A DNA stretch of 64,000 bases from an uncultured Propionibacterium sp. (GCA_938036835.1 CALHWB010000046.1:1-64000), one strand, 5' to 3'. Counted from the first letter of the stretch, positions 47,485 through 60,301 are shown. A program made the numbers and translations. Notes: a model not told the origin generated them from the sequence alone.

Positions 47485-50400
47485 GCATCACCCTCTGAAA
47501 ATGAGGGTCCCTATTGAAGCATCGTGCCGGTTTCGCGGGCGTCGGTGACGCCGGGCATCACCCTCTGAAAATGAGGGTCCCTATTGAAGCTGCGCTCGTG
47601 CGCGGCGGTCTGCTAGAATTCGGGGTGCATCACCCTCTGAAAATGAGGGTCCCTATTGAAGCCAACATGGACCCGGGCGCGCCGGTGCGCCCGGTGGACC
47701 TGCATCACCCTCTGAAAATGAGGGTCCCTATTGAAGCTACACCAGAGCGAAAGACGTTCTCGCGCGCGGTCTGCGCATCACCCTCTGAAAATGAGGGTCC
47801 CTATTGAAGCGTTCGATAGCCGTAGCTTTTTCATATGATCCCGCCCCGCATCACCCTCTGAAAATGAGGGTCCCTATTGAAGCGCCACATCATGCCGCGG
47901 ATACGGGCGTCCTGGAACAGCATCACCCTCTGAAAATGAGGGTCCCTATTGAAGCATAGGTGGCGGCTATGCTCCCGCTTTCGCGTAGGCTGGCATCACC
48001 CTCTGAAAATGAGGGTCCCTATTGAAGCACGCCTCTAGGCGTGGGCGGTTGCCGGTCCTGGCCGAAGCATCACCCTCTGAAAATGAGGGTCCCTATTGAA
48101 GCCATATAGTCGTGGGGGGGCGTGGGGTAGGCAAGACCTAGGCATCACCCTCTGAAAATGAGGGTCCCTATTGAAGCATTCTTGGCGGCACTCATGGCGT
48201 CGCACCAGGCGGCCAGGCATCACCCTCTGAAAATGAGGGTCCCTATTGAAGCGATTAGACAACCGTAGCTTTTTCATACAATTCCGCCCGCATCACCCTC
48301 TGAAAATGAGGGTCCCTATTGAAGCCTGCGAAGCGCCTCAGCACCACCGCGCACCCAATGCATCACCCTCTGAAAATGAGGGTCCCTATTGAAGCCCATC
48401 GAATTCGTCCATAATATTCACCCACCGGCGATGCATCACCCTCTGAAAATGAGGGTCCCTATTGAAGCTGGGGCACCTGGGGTTGCGGTGGCCAGTTCAA
48501 AATGCGCATCACCCTCTGAAAATGAGGGTCCCTATTGAAGCATGGGGATGATCTGGCGTTGCAGCGCCTGTCGTTGTTGCATCACCCTCTGAAAATGAGG
48601 GTCCCTATTGAAGCATGCTGAGCCCCGAGCAGTACAACAGCACGCTCTAGCATCACCCTCTGAAAATGAGGGTCCCTATTGAAGCATTTAAAGCTTTAGC
48701 GTTTACCCCGAGTGATCTGCGCATCACCCTCTGAAAATGAGGGTCCCTATTGAAGCACGGTCGTTATCGGCCAGCGTGGTCGCCGCTTTCGGCATCACCC
48801 TCTGAAAATGAGGGTCCCTATTGAAGCTTGGCGGCGCGAAGTAGGCAGCGGGTGGGGATTCGTGGCAAGGCAGAGCATCACCCTCTGAAAATGAGGGTCC
48901 CTATTGAAGCTTGGCGGCGCCCATCTCGGCGAGCCGGGTGGAAGTGGCGGCATCACCCTCTGAAAATGAGGGTCCCTATTGAAGCCCACAGACCGATAAG
49001 CGGGAACGTCTCGTGTCGGCGGAGCATCACCCTCTGAAAATGAGGGTCCCTATTGAAGCTTCTCCGACGGACAGCCCTTCGGGAATGGTGAGCCATGCAT
49101 CACCCTCTGAAAATGAGGGTCCCTATTGAAGCGGGCAGCCCGTACATCGCCCACACCCAGTCGATCGCGCATCACCCTCTGAAAATGAGGGTCCCTATTG
49201 AAGCATTGGGTCCGCCGGCAAGGGTGGACGCTGGCACGAAGCATCACCCTCTGAAAATGAGGGTCCCTATTGAAGCAGGGATGGTGTAAATTGGTACAAG
49301 CGGCTCGGAATCGCATCACCCTCTGAAAATGAGGGTCCCTATTGAAGCATTGGCATGATGGCGACTATTTTCAGGTCGTCGCATGCATCACCCTCTGAAA
49401 ATGAGGGTCCCTATTGAAGCGATTCTCTTCCGGCGAGTGGGCGTAAAGCCACGCGCCGGCATCACCCTCTGAAAATGAGGGTCCCTATTGAAGCGGCAGG
49501 AGCTTATGCTGCTCATGTCTACCTCCTTCGCGGCATCACCCTCTGAAAATGAGGGTCCCTATTGAAGCCATATCGCGAAGGGTATCCGCAGTATGCGCTA
49601 TTGCTAGGCATCACCCTCTGAAAATGAGGGTCCCTATTGAAGCAATTCCATAAAGAGCCCATACCACCTAGGTGCTTAGCGCATCACCCTCTGAAAATGA
49701 GGGTCCCTATTGAAGCTTGAATGGGCGCCACCGACCGTTAACTTGGCTCTTTGTGAGGCATCACCCTCTGAAAATGAGGGTCCCTATTGAAGCCACACGT
49801 CCGGAAGGTACACCTCCAGACGCCGCGAGAGCATCACCCTCTGAAAATGAGGGTCCCTATTGAAGCGGCCCAGTTTTAAGGACATCCAGCCAATAGGCCC
49901 AAAGGCATCACCCTCTGAAAATGAGGGTCCCTATTGAAGCGAACAACTTAGCATCCACAAGGCTCGGCGGGCTGTCGCATCACCCTCTGAAAATGAGGGT
50001 CCCTATTGAAGCAACTGTCCCGCGAGGATCTAGAGGAGCCGGGGGCAAGCATCACCCTCTGAAAATGAGGGTCCCTATTGAAGCATATTATTGCGACTAA
50101 ACAGCTTTTGCGTGAGGCGGGGGCATCACCCTCTGAAAATGAGGGTCCCTATTGAAGCGAACATACACCGCCGCGCGCCGCGAGGACATCCGCGGCGCAT
50201 CACCCTCTGAAAATGAGGGTCCCTATTGAAGCGCGGCAAATGCTCGTACCCGAGATCCCGCATTTGGCCGGCATCACCCTCTGAAAATGAGGGTCCCTAT
50301 TGAAGCCCAGATGTGGGTGGTGACGATACGCTTGCCGCCCCAGCATCACCCTCTGAAAATGAGGGTCCCTATTGAAGCGCCGAACGCCGAATAGGTCATT

Positions 50401-53400
50401 ATCGTGGGCGCGCCCAGGCATCACCCTCTGAAAATGAGGGTCCCTATTGAAGCGAGGCTAACACACTCCCCATGCCGCCGGTACAGTCCGGGCATCACCC
50501 TCTGAAAATGAGGGTCCCTATTGAAGCCAGGCTAACACGGAAACGCCCGCCCGTTAGCAAGTTTAGCATCACCCTCTGAAAATGAGGGTCCCTATTGAAG
50601 CTCTCATGCGAGAGATTGCCCGTCCAGCCCGGACGGGGCATCACCCTCTGAAAATGAGGGTCCCTATTGAAGCGCCCCGAGCTCAATTTCCCAATCCGCC
50701 AACTGCTCCACAGCATCACCCTCTGAAAATGAGGGTCCCTATTGAAGCAGCGCTTATGATCTCGTGCACTCTTATCCCAAGGTGGTGCATCACCCTCTGA
50801 AAATGAGGGTCCCTATTGAAGCAGGTTGACTACCGCATCCCTGAGCCCCCCCGCATCCTCGCATCACCCTCTGAAAATGAGGGTCCCTATTGAAGCTCGT
50901 GGTCTGTGGTCTCCGCTGGAGCGCCCAGCGAGCATCACCCTCTGAAAATGAGGGTCCCTATTGAAGCCAATTCCGGCTGAGACGGCCGGTTCACGACCGT
51001 CTCGCATCACCCTCTGAAAATGAGGGTCCCTATTGAAGCATTTGTGGCGACGAAAGTTCTTCGCTGGGCAGATGATGGCATCACCCTCTGAAAATGAGGG
51101 TCCCTATTGAAGCTGATATCGCTTTAGCACTGGCCCCTGTGGCCGCCGAGCATCACCCTCTGAAAATGAGGGTCCCTATTGAAGCGAACGTCTCTACAGC
51201 GAAAATGCCGCGGAGCACAGCTTGCATCACCCTCTGAAAATGAGGGTCCCTATTGAAGCTCTCATGGTGGCGGACAGGGGCCGAACATCGAGTCCGCATC
51301 ACCCTCTGAAAATGAGGGTCCCTATTGAAGCATGCTTATGGCGTTTGCAAATTCATGTTGGACAACTCGCATCACCCTCTGAAAATGAGGGTCCCTATTG
51401 AAGCAACAATACTCGCAATCGATATCTCGAAATACTCCAAGCATCACCCTCTGAAAATGAGGGTCCCTATTGAAGCGCGTCCGCCTGCGGTATGACTGTT
51501 ATGGTGACCACGGGGCATCACCCTCTGAAAATGAGGGTCCCTATTGAAGCCAGCTCCGCCTGGGACGATCGCGTGGCGAGCGTCTCATGCGGCATCACCC
51601 TCTGAAAATGAGGGTCCCTATTGAAGCGAGGATCTATGATGCCGGAACGGCCCAAAGCGTCCCGCATCACCCTCTGAAAATGAGGGTCCCTATTGAAGCA
51701 TTAGATCGCTAGGCCAGCCGCAGCTGCGGCTGGCATGCATCACCCTCTGAAAATGAGGGTCCCTATTGAAGCGTCATGGAACCTAGACGGGACAATGGAG
51801 AAATGAATAGGCATCACCCTCTGAAAATGAGGGTCCCTATTGAAGCCATCCACGCACGTCGAAGTTATTCCGGCGGAAACCCTGGCATCACCCTCTGAAA
51901 ATGAGGGTCCCTATTGAAGCCGTTGCGGTGCAAACGCCCTAGTCAGGGCACCCTCCGCATCACCCTCTGAAAATGAGGGTCCCTATTGAAGCCGGTACGC
52001 GTAGCGGACAAGTAAGCCTCAGTGCAGGCATCACCCTCTGAAAATGAGGGTCCCTATTGAAGCCCCACAGAATCCGAATGGCGGCCACAAGGCCGCCATC
52101 GCATCACCCTCTGAAAATGAGGGTCCCTATTGAAGCGGTGCTCACCTGAAACAGTATCGGGAAACGTAGCGCTAGCATCACCCTCTGAAAATGAGGGTCC
52201 CTATTGAAGCTCCGACGCACTGCTTGTGGTGGGCATGGAGTGGTCGGGCATCACCCTCTGAAAATGAGGGTCCCTATTGAAGCATTCATGCGCCGAAGGA
52301 ATGTGGGAACAGCTCTATTCGCATCACCCTCTGAAAATGAGGGTCCCTATTGAAGCCTTGTAACCCGAGGTTTGGCCCCAGCCACATGGGTCGCGCATCA
52401 CCCTCTGAAAATGAGGGTCCCTATTGAAGCGAAACGCGCCGCCGAAATTGACGCCCAGATCGTGGAGCATCACCCTCTGAAAATGAGGGTCCCTATTGAA
52501 GCTTTTGAACCGCTGCCTCGGCCTGCTCATCCTGTCGAGCATCACCCTCTGAAAATGAGGGTCCCTATTGAAGCGGCTAGTCTGCGAAACGTGTTGCAAA
52601 TCCGGGCGACGGGCATCACCCTCTGAAAATGAGGGTCCCTATTGAAGCGGGCCAAGTGCATGGTCACTTGGCTAGAATGTCAGGAAGGCATCACCCTCTG
52701 AAAATGAGGGTCCCTATTGAAGCTCCGTCTCGCCGCCCAGCCTCGGCACTATTGCTGGGCATCACCCTCTGAAAATGAGGGTCCCTATTGAAGCCCCCGG
52801 GTGTAGAGTTCATCAACCGCCGCACTGTCGGGCATCACCCTCTGAAAATGAGGGTCCCTATTGAAGCTTCAGGGAGCATATAGTCCCCGAAGAACCGGTC
52901 AAAAGGCATCACCCTCTGAAAATGAGGGTCCCTATTGAAGCAATCCATATGCGTCAACGCATACGGAATCGGCATAAGCATCACCCTCTGAAAATGAGGG
53001 TCCCTATTGAAGCGAACAAATATAGACAGTGCCCAACAAGTTGAGTCGTGCATCACCCTCTGAAAATGAGGGTCCCTATTGAAGCGCCCGCTGCCGGCCC
53101 GCTGCTGGCCCGCTGCTGGCCCGGCATCACCCTCTGAAAATGAGGGTCCCTATTGAAGCAATGCGTCCGGAGCATACGCCCCCGGATGCCGCGAGAGCAT
53201 CACCCTCTGAAAATGAGGGTCCCTATTGAAGCATCGACGGGCCGGGTGGCCCAGTGCCACTGGTCGGAGCTGCATCACCCTCTGAAAATGAGGGTCCCTA
53301 TTGAAGCGTATCGCCCTCGAAGTCTATGTACACGTCAAACAACGCATCACCCTCTGAAAATGAGGGTCCCTATTGAAGCTTGGTGTCAAGGGTGTAAAGC

Positions 53401-56400
53401 TCGTCAACCGCCGCATGCATCACCCTCTGAAAATGAGGGTCCCTATTGAAGCACGACTGCCCAGCGTAACCCGCTGGGTGGGCATGTGGCATCACCCTCT
53501 GAAAATGAGGGTCCCTATTGAAGCTGGGTGCGGCTGCGCGTCGTTTCTTATGCGCTGTCGCATCACCCTCTGAAAATGAGGGTCCCTATTGAAGCTTAGA
53601 CGCCACGCGCCGAGCGTGGCGTACAAGACCGGCATCACCCTCTGAAAATGAGGGTCCCTATTGAAGCGTCCACGCGTACGGTCCACGACTGCCCAGCGTA
53701 ACCCGCGCATCACCCTCTGAAAATGAGGGTCCCTATTGAAGCCGAGCAGGAGCTTGTGCTCATGTCTACCTCCTCCACGGCATCACCCTCTGAAAATGAG
53801 GGTCCCTATTGAAGCGTGAGATGCTCATGATGCTGTACGCTTATCCGGCCTTGCATCACCCTCTGAAAATGAGGGTCCCTATTGAAGCCTTTCCGAAGGA
53901 GGTGGGGCCTATAGGCAATAGCCAGGCATCACCCTCTGAAAATGAGGGTCCCTATTGAAGCTCAACGAACTGGAGGACGCCGCCCGGGCGGGCACGCCCC
54001 GCATCACCCTCTGAAAATGAGGGTCCCTATTGAAGCCGCGCCTCCCGACGGAGCAATCATCGGCCGGGAGGGCATGCATCACCCTCTGAAAATGAGGGTC
54101 CCTATTGAAGCAGGGAGTAGCCGGCACCGGTCAATCTTTGCTTTCCGCCGGCATCACCCTCTGAAAATGAGGGTCCCTATTGAAGCGTGGTTCCCAATGG
54201 GCGCTGCCTATGAGGTTTCTGGGGAGCATCACCCTCTGAAAATGAGGGTCCCTATTGAAGCACCGCGCTGTGCCGGCCCGCTGCCCGCTGCCCGCTGGCA
54301 TCACCCTCTGAAAATGAGGGTCCCTATTGAAGCACTCGGCCTCGGCCGGCCCGGTAGGGTGATCCCATCGCATCACCCTCTGAAAATGAGGGTCCCTATT
54401 GAAGCGCCCGTCCAGCCGGGACGGGCAACAATAGCCGCTGCGCATCACCCTCTGAAAATGAGGGTCCCTATTGAAGCGTCAACCGCCGCATTGTCGGCTG
54501 GTGAACCAAGATACACGCATCACCCTCTGAAAATGAGGGTCCCTATTGAAGCCCGTACTACCCTGCTCCCGTGTCCGGAGCACCCATCGCATCACCCTCT
54601 GAAAATGAGGGTCCCTATTGAAGCTAAGAAACCCGAGCTCGGGACTCAGCCCCGAGCTCAGCATCACCCTCTGAAAATGAGGGTCCCTATTGAAGCCATC
54701 CTATGGCACGGGTGGGCGCTCCGGACACGGGAGGCATCACCCTCTGAAAATGAGGGTCCCTATTGAAGCCGAGTATCTGATTCAGTTCTTCGGGGAGCAG
54801 CAGAGCAGCATCACCCTCTGAAAATGAGGGTCCCTATTGAAGCGTCAACCATCGCATTAGCGGTTGGCGAGCCGTTATACACGCATCACCCTCTGAAAAT
54901 GAGGGTCCCTATTGAAGCGAGACCCTGTTGGGTCTCCCGCATCAGGAGGCCCGCGGCATCACCCTCTGAAAATGAGGGTCCCTATTGAAGCACACGTGCT
55001 TCGGCGTTTTCGCTGGAGCGCGGGAGGAGCATCACCCTCTGAAAATGAGGGTCCCTATTGAAGCCCCACCGTCGTCACCGAGAACCCCGGCAACGGCCAC
55101 GCGCATCACCCTCTGAAAATGAGGGTCCCTATTGAAGCGGTTTGTTCATTGACAATCAGCACATTTTTAGCGTCGCATCACCCTCTGAAAATGAGGGTCC
55201 CTATTGAAGCATAAATAGTTGTAATATCGGTGTCTTCCGGTGGCTCGCATCACCCTCTGAAAATGAGGGTCCCTATTGAAGCGCCGGTACAGCCTGTGGT
55301 TGCCCTGAGCGAACAACTGGCATCACCCTCTGAAAATGAGGGTCCCTATTGAAGCTCCTGGCTTGACCAAGACGCCGTCTGCGTACATGTGGCATCACCC
55401 TCTGAAAATGAGGGTCCCTATTGAAGCAAGGGTCGCGAATGCACCATGCGCGCTCACCGACCAAGCATCACCCTCTGAAAATGAGGGTCCCTATTGAAGC
55501 GTGCCGGCCTGCCGAGACCCCGCTGTCGTAGGTGAAGCATCACCCTCTGAAAATGAGGGTCCCTATTGAAGCGCGCCGCCTCGCCGGCAAAGCATATCGC
55601 CTTATCGGCGCATCACCCTCTGAAAATGAGGGTCCCTATTGAAGCGCGGGCCGCTGGGTTAGCTACCCGGTGGCTCGCTGGTGGGCATCACCCTCTGAAA
55701 ATGAGGGTCCCTATTGAAGCTAGGTTCCTGCCCGCCCACCGGGCTCCGGTGGGCGGTTGTCGCATCACCCTCTGAAAATGAGGGTCCCTATTGAAGCGGC
55801 GCGCTATAGCCGGTAACGCGCACCGCGTCACCGGCCAAGCATCACCCTCTGAAAATGAGGGTCCCTATTGAAGCGATGATCTTGGCGCGTACTTTCTGCC
55901 GGACTTCGGCGCGCATCATCCTCTGAAAATGAGGGTCCCTATTGAAGCAATACGAGTGAGCAGTCGGCCAATCTTAGTCAATACCCAGCATCACCCTCTG
56001 AAAATGAGGGTCCCTATTGAAGCGGCGAGCATGGTATGCCCATGTCTACCTCTCCCGCGGGCATCACCCTCTGAAAATGAGGGTCCCTATTGAAGCTTTT
56101 AGGTAAATAACAAGAAAGGGTTGCGCTGACGTGGGCATCACCCTCTGAAAATGAGGGTCCCTATTGAAGCTTTTAGGTAAATAACAAGAAAGGGTTGCGC
56201 TGACGTGGGCATCACCCTCTGAAAATGAGGGTCCCTATTGAAGCCCAACAGGTCGCGCCTATATAGACTTCATGTGCTCCGCATCACCCTCTGAAAATGA
56301 GGGTCCCTATTGAAGCCCCAGGCCGCCTGCCATACTTCCCGCTCCTCCTCAGGCATCACCCTCTGAAAATGAGGGTCCCTATTGAAGCTGGAATCAGCTG

Positions 56401-58738
56401 TGGAAGTCGCCGCCCAGCACAGGAGCATCACCCTCTGAAAATGAGGGTCCCTATTGAAGCGTCTGATCGGCCGGGTAGGCGTCTTTGCCTGTTCCCGCAT
56501 CACCCTCTGAAAATGAGGGTCCCTATTGAAGCGTTTTGGGTACGGGGGTACAACCTCCACTCCCCGGTCGCATCACCCTCTGAAAATGAGGGTCCCTATT
56601 GAAGCCACACATCTGTTCGGCTAGCGGAAAACGGCCTTCTAGCATCACCCTCTGAAAATGAGGGTCCCTATTGAAGCATTTGGGGGCAGTGTCATCCCGC
56701 CCACCGGGGCGCGGCATCACCCTCTGAAAATGAGGGTCCCTATTGAAGCGATCGTGTCCTCCACCGCATCGAACAGCATGCGGCGGAGCATCACCCTCTG
56801 AAAATGAGGGTCCCTATTGAAGCGGAACGGACCGGCACCGATCCGACCATCCTCGACACCGCATCACCCTCTGAAAATGAGGGTCCCTATTGAAGCGCTG
56901 TGCTGCCGGACGAAACCACGGAGATTCGTCTGCACGCATCACCCTCTGAAAATGAGGGTCCCTATTGAAGCGAAGGGGGAAAGTTATCTGGGGTTGAAGC
57001 GGAGGTTGAGCATCACCCTCTGAAAATGAGGGTCCCTATTGAAGCGAAGGGGGAAAGTTATCTGGGGTTGAAGCGGAGGTTGAGCATCACCCTCTGAAAA
57101 TGAGGGTCCCTATTGAAGCGAAGAACCCGCGATAGCACCTGAGAAGGGGGCCACAGAGCATCACCCTCTGAAAATGAGGGTCCCTATTGAAGCTACCAGC
57201 TGGCGCGGTGGTCCAGATGACCGTCGAGCAGCATCACCCTCTGAAAATGAGGGTCCCTATTGAAGCTACCAGCTGGCGCGGTGGTCCAGATGACCGTCGA
57301 GCAGCATCACCCTCTGAAAATGAGGGTCCCTATTGAAGCAAACGCACAATCATAATAAACCTCTCTAAAAAAGCCAGGCATCACCCTCTGAAAATGAGGG
57401 TCCCTATTGAAGCTCCGTGGTCTGTGGTCTCCGCTGGAACACCCAGCGATGCATCACCCTCTGAAAATGAGGGTCCCTATTGAAGCTTGGTCCCCATTTA
57501 CACGATCCCGCAGGAGCAATTCGCATCACCCTCTGAAAATGAGGGTCCCTATTGAAGCCGCACCCAGTCGCGGATGTCGATATCGTAGACCCAACGCATC
57601 ACCCTCTGAAAATGAGGGTCCCTATTGAAGCTTCGCGTGGGGTTGCCGTAATACCTTGCGTGAAAAAGGCATCACCCTCTGAAAATGAGGGTCCCTATTG
57701 AAGCCCGCGACCTCGCGGGAAATAAGTACACCGGCGCGAGTGGGCATCACCCTCTGAAAATGAGGGTCCCTATTGAAGCTTCATGGCTGACTACTGGTAT
57801 CCAGGCAATAATGGCGCATCACCCTCTGAAAATGAGGGTCCCTATTGAAGCCCCGGTGGAGTGGATGGCCACGGTGGACGTCCTCCGCATCACCCTCTGA
57901 AAATGAGGGTCCCTATTGAAGCATATATGTTGCTACCGACGGGGTTTGGGCAACCGCGCCTGCATCACCCTCTGAAAATGAGGGTCCCTATTGAAGCGCG
58001 GGAAGCATTGGTTTCCCGCGGCTAAGCTCGCTGGGCATCACCCTCTGAAAATGAGGGTCCCTATTGAAGCCACTCATAAGGCCGCCCAGCATGTCCTGTG
58101 CTGGGCGGCGCATCACCCTCTGAAAATGAGGGTCCCTATTGAAGCCCCAAACTTGAGTCGGAGACCAATGGCTACCCACCTCGCATCACCCTCTGAAAAT
58201 GAGGGTCCCTATTGAAGCGGATTCCAAGCGGGCATCCAGTGCAGTAGCCAAGCTCGCATCACCCTCTGAAAATGAGGGTCCCTATTGAAGCAAGTCCGAC
58301 AAGAAAACACCTCCCAAACGGTTTCTACCGGGCATCACCCTCTGAAAATGAGGGTCCCTATTGAAGCTGCCCGATCGGTGGGCCCCGGCCCGCAGCCCGG
58401 GCAACGCATCACCCTCTGAAAATGAGGGTCCCTATTGAAGCCTTGGGCTCTGCATCAGTTGCTTTAGCGTCTTCACTTGCATCACCCTCTGAAAATGAGG
58501 GTCCCTATTGAAGCCGCTGTCCTGCCCTTCCGGCTTATCGTCGTCCATCGCGGCATCACCCTCTGAAAATGAGGGTCCCTATTGAAGCCAGGCGTTGAGC
58601 GGCGCCCTGGACGTCGGCATCGACCTCGCATCACCCTCTGAAAATGAGGGTCCCTATTGAAGCCTGCCGACGGTCAACGCACCCATAGCCTGGGTGAAAC
58701 AGGCATCACCCTCTGAAAATGGGGGTCCTCATTGAAGC
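47485..58738 (+). CRISPR. CRISPR array of about 154 repeats, type I-G
   Basis: The 36-base repeat begins GCATCACCCTC, has the short stem ACCCTC/GAGGGT around TGAAAAT, and ends CTATTGAAGC. Counting by eye gives about 154 repeats and 153 spacers, with a mean period near 73 bases and spacers mostly 34-39 bases. Nearly all repeats are identical over 11 kb. The one at 55914 has a C-to-T change, and the last (58703-58738) is degenerate (GAAAATGGGGGTCCTCATTG), marking the old end. The array lies next to the type I-G adaptation genes and is the only array in the window, so it probably also serves the type III-D complex. Confidence 0.98.
56099..57303. repeat. Three pairs of adjacent duplicated spacers
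   Basis: In this leader-distal part three spacers occur twice in direct succession: those near 56098 and 56171 (TTTTAGGTAAATAACAAGAA...), near 56973 and 57046 (GAAGGGGGAAAGTTATC...) and near 57194 and 57267 (TACCAGCTGGCGCGG...). Each pair looks identical. They arise by slippage or recombination between repeats, not by new acquisition. Confidence 0.9.
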
Positions 58739-59101
58739 AGGTAAGGGACTTAGCGATGCCACCCGCTTCGGTCATCGCCTAGTAGGCGCAGGTTCTCTTA
58801 CGACGATGGAAATCTGTCAATTGTGGGCTGACGATAGCTTCGTGACAAGTAGCGTTGCCCACAATCACTCTCAGACGGATGCTGCATCCACGTCTTCAGC
58901 GCCCGATACCAATGTGGGCTTGGTCTTGTTCAGCACATGCATGGGGAACGTTATTTCCCGCAAGAGGCGCTTGAAGCCGCGAACAAACCGGCTCAACCCG
59001 GCAGCAGGCAGTATCCGGTATCGGGGGCGACTGGTTCAATCAAGCAACCGGGTTCACGCCCACGGTTTCGTTCTTCTCCTGCCCGCCGCCGTCCCACGCG
59101 G
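58739..59101. other. Array trailer and intergenic DNA
   Basis: These 363 bases between the last degenerate repeat and the TetR stop hold no gene that I can support. A short frame near 58937 reads GERYFPQEALEAANKPA, which might be a decayed coding fragment, but it has no start context or recognisable family. No further repeats are found. Confidence 0.5.
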
Positions 59102-59773
59102 TCAGGGACGAACGGCACGATCGAACTGCTCCAGCACGACCTCTATGGCATCCATCAGGTCATAGTCGTGGTCGGTCATGGATTCGGCGAAGATTGCGTC
59201 CACGGCACCGATCAAGGCAATCGCGGTCGTTCGGGCGTCCAGGGGACGAATGTCGCCGGCCGCCTGGGCTGCCTGGATGAGCGCAGCCACCGGTGGCCAA
59301 CGGCTGGCCAGCCGCGCATCCATTCCATCGCCACTAGATATCCCGGCACGGCTGGCGGAAGCCATCTCGATTATTACGCGCAACTGCTTGGGATGGGCGG
59401 ACAGATACCCAGCCAGGGAGCGCACATAGGCATCCACCCCAGCCCGGGCCGTGGACGCCTGCTCGACGGCGGCCGAGGTCGTCCCCACTACCTCCCCCAG
59501 CACACGTTGACAGGCCGCTTCGATAACGGCGTTCTTGGTGCCGAAGAAGTAGATGACTGCGGCATTGGTGATACCTGCAGCGGCGGCGATTCGCGGCAAA
59601 GTGATGCCCCGCAAGCCGTGCCCGGCAATCAACCCGATCGTCAACTCGATCAGCTGTTCCCGACGTGCAGTCTCGGTGAAGGTAGGCGCCTTGGCGGGGT
59701 GTCCCGCTCGCGAGGCCCCCATCCCCGCTGCCGAGCCCCGGATGCTCTTGCGTGCAGTAGTCACATCAGACAT
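59102..59773 (-). CDS. TetR-family transcriptional regulator
   Basis: A 223-residue repressor. The DNA-binding domain runs from about residue 33: TARREQLIELTIGLIAGHGL, GITLPRIAAAAGITNAAVIY and FFGTKNAVIEAA. The C-terminal domain is helical and of unknown ligand. ATG 59773 overlaps by 8 bases the end of a membrane-protein fragment upstream, implying that the two were once a co-translated pair. The regulator is intact while its partner is broken. Confidence 0.85.
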   Translation of the reverse strand: MSDVTTARKSIRGSAAGMGASRAGHPAKAPTFTETARREQLIELTIGLIAGHGLRGITLPRIAAAAGITNAAVIYFFGTKNAVIEAACQRVLGEVVGTTSAAVEQASTARAGVDAYVRSLAGYLSAHPKQLRVIIEMASASRAGISSGDGMDARLASRWPPVAALIQAAQAAGDIRPLDARTTAIALIGAVDAIFAESMTDHDYDLMDAIEVVLEQFDRAVRP

Positions 59774-59969
59774 CCTCGTGCACCAACCGCCACCAGGCCA
59801 CCGCAATCGCCACGCCCGACCAGATCACAAACGACACCGCCCCGCCCAGTGTGCCGATCCGCTCAGCTCCCTCGGCATGCCCGGCCAGGCTATGCAACGC
59901 TGCGACCAGCAGCAATGGCATCTCAACCGAGGCGATATGCACCCAGCACCGGTAGTCATCGGCGACCAT
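59766..59969 (-). pseudogene. C-terminal fragment of a membrane protein
   Basis: This frame ends just inside the TetR gene start. Its last about 55 residues (EMPLLLVAALHSLAGHAEGA, then IGTLGGAVSFVIWSGVAIAV and AWWRLVHEDV) form two hydrophobic helices. The first residues come from sequence antisense to the neighbouring acetyltransferase fragment. I read it as the 3' end of a polytopic protein gene cut off at about 59935. The family is not recognised. Confidence 0.5.
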
Positions 59970-60170
59970 GCCTGGCTAGGCGCAAACGTTACGGTGCTGC
60001 CGGGGGTGACCATCGGGGACGGTGCGGTCGTGGGCGCCGGCAGCGTGGTCACCCACGACGTACCAGAGATGCACGTCGTGGCCGGCAACCCAGCCCGCAC
60101 CGTGCGCATCCTCGAACCATCCCAATACGAGATCTCCCGCCAGCAGCGGTCATCGGCGCCCGACAACTAA
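59934..60170 (+). pseudogene. 5'-truncated hexapeptide-repeat acetyltransferase
   Basis: About 78 codons encode the C-terminal end of a maltose/galactoside O-acetyltransferase-like protein: VVIGDHAWLGANVTVLPGVT, IGDGAVVGAGSVVTHDVPEM and VVAGNPARTVRILEPSQ form the left-handed beta-helix and closing strand. Complete members have about 180-200 residues, so more than half is missing. The break coincides with the end of the opposed membrane-protein fragment near 59935, marking a recombination junction. Confidence 0.8.
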
Positions 60171-60301
60171 ACCAGACAGACGACCCGATTCGCCCACGAT
60201 CTGACGCTCATCTGGTCGTCCGGCTCCGTCGGTTTGACCGCCATGACAACATGGTGTCTGGTCCCATCCGGGACCACGCCTTTGCGGCCGGGCGGCCACC
60301 G

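Noticed and set aside
47514..58215. Dozens of open frames through the array encoding repeated HHPLKMRVPIEA or FNRDPHFQRVM peptides
   Set aside because: They are translations of the CRISPR repeat on the plus and minus strands. The frames stay open only because the repeat has no stops in those frames.
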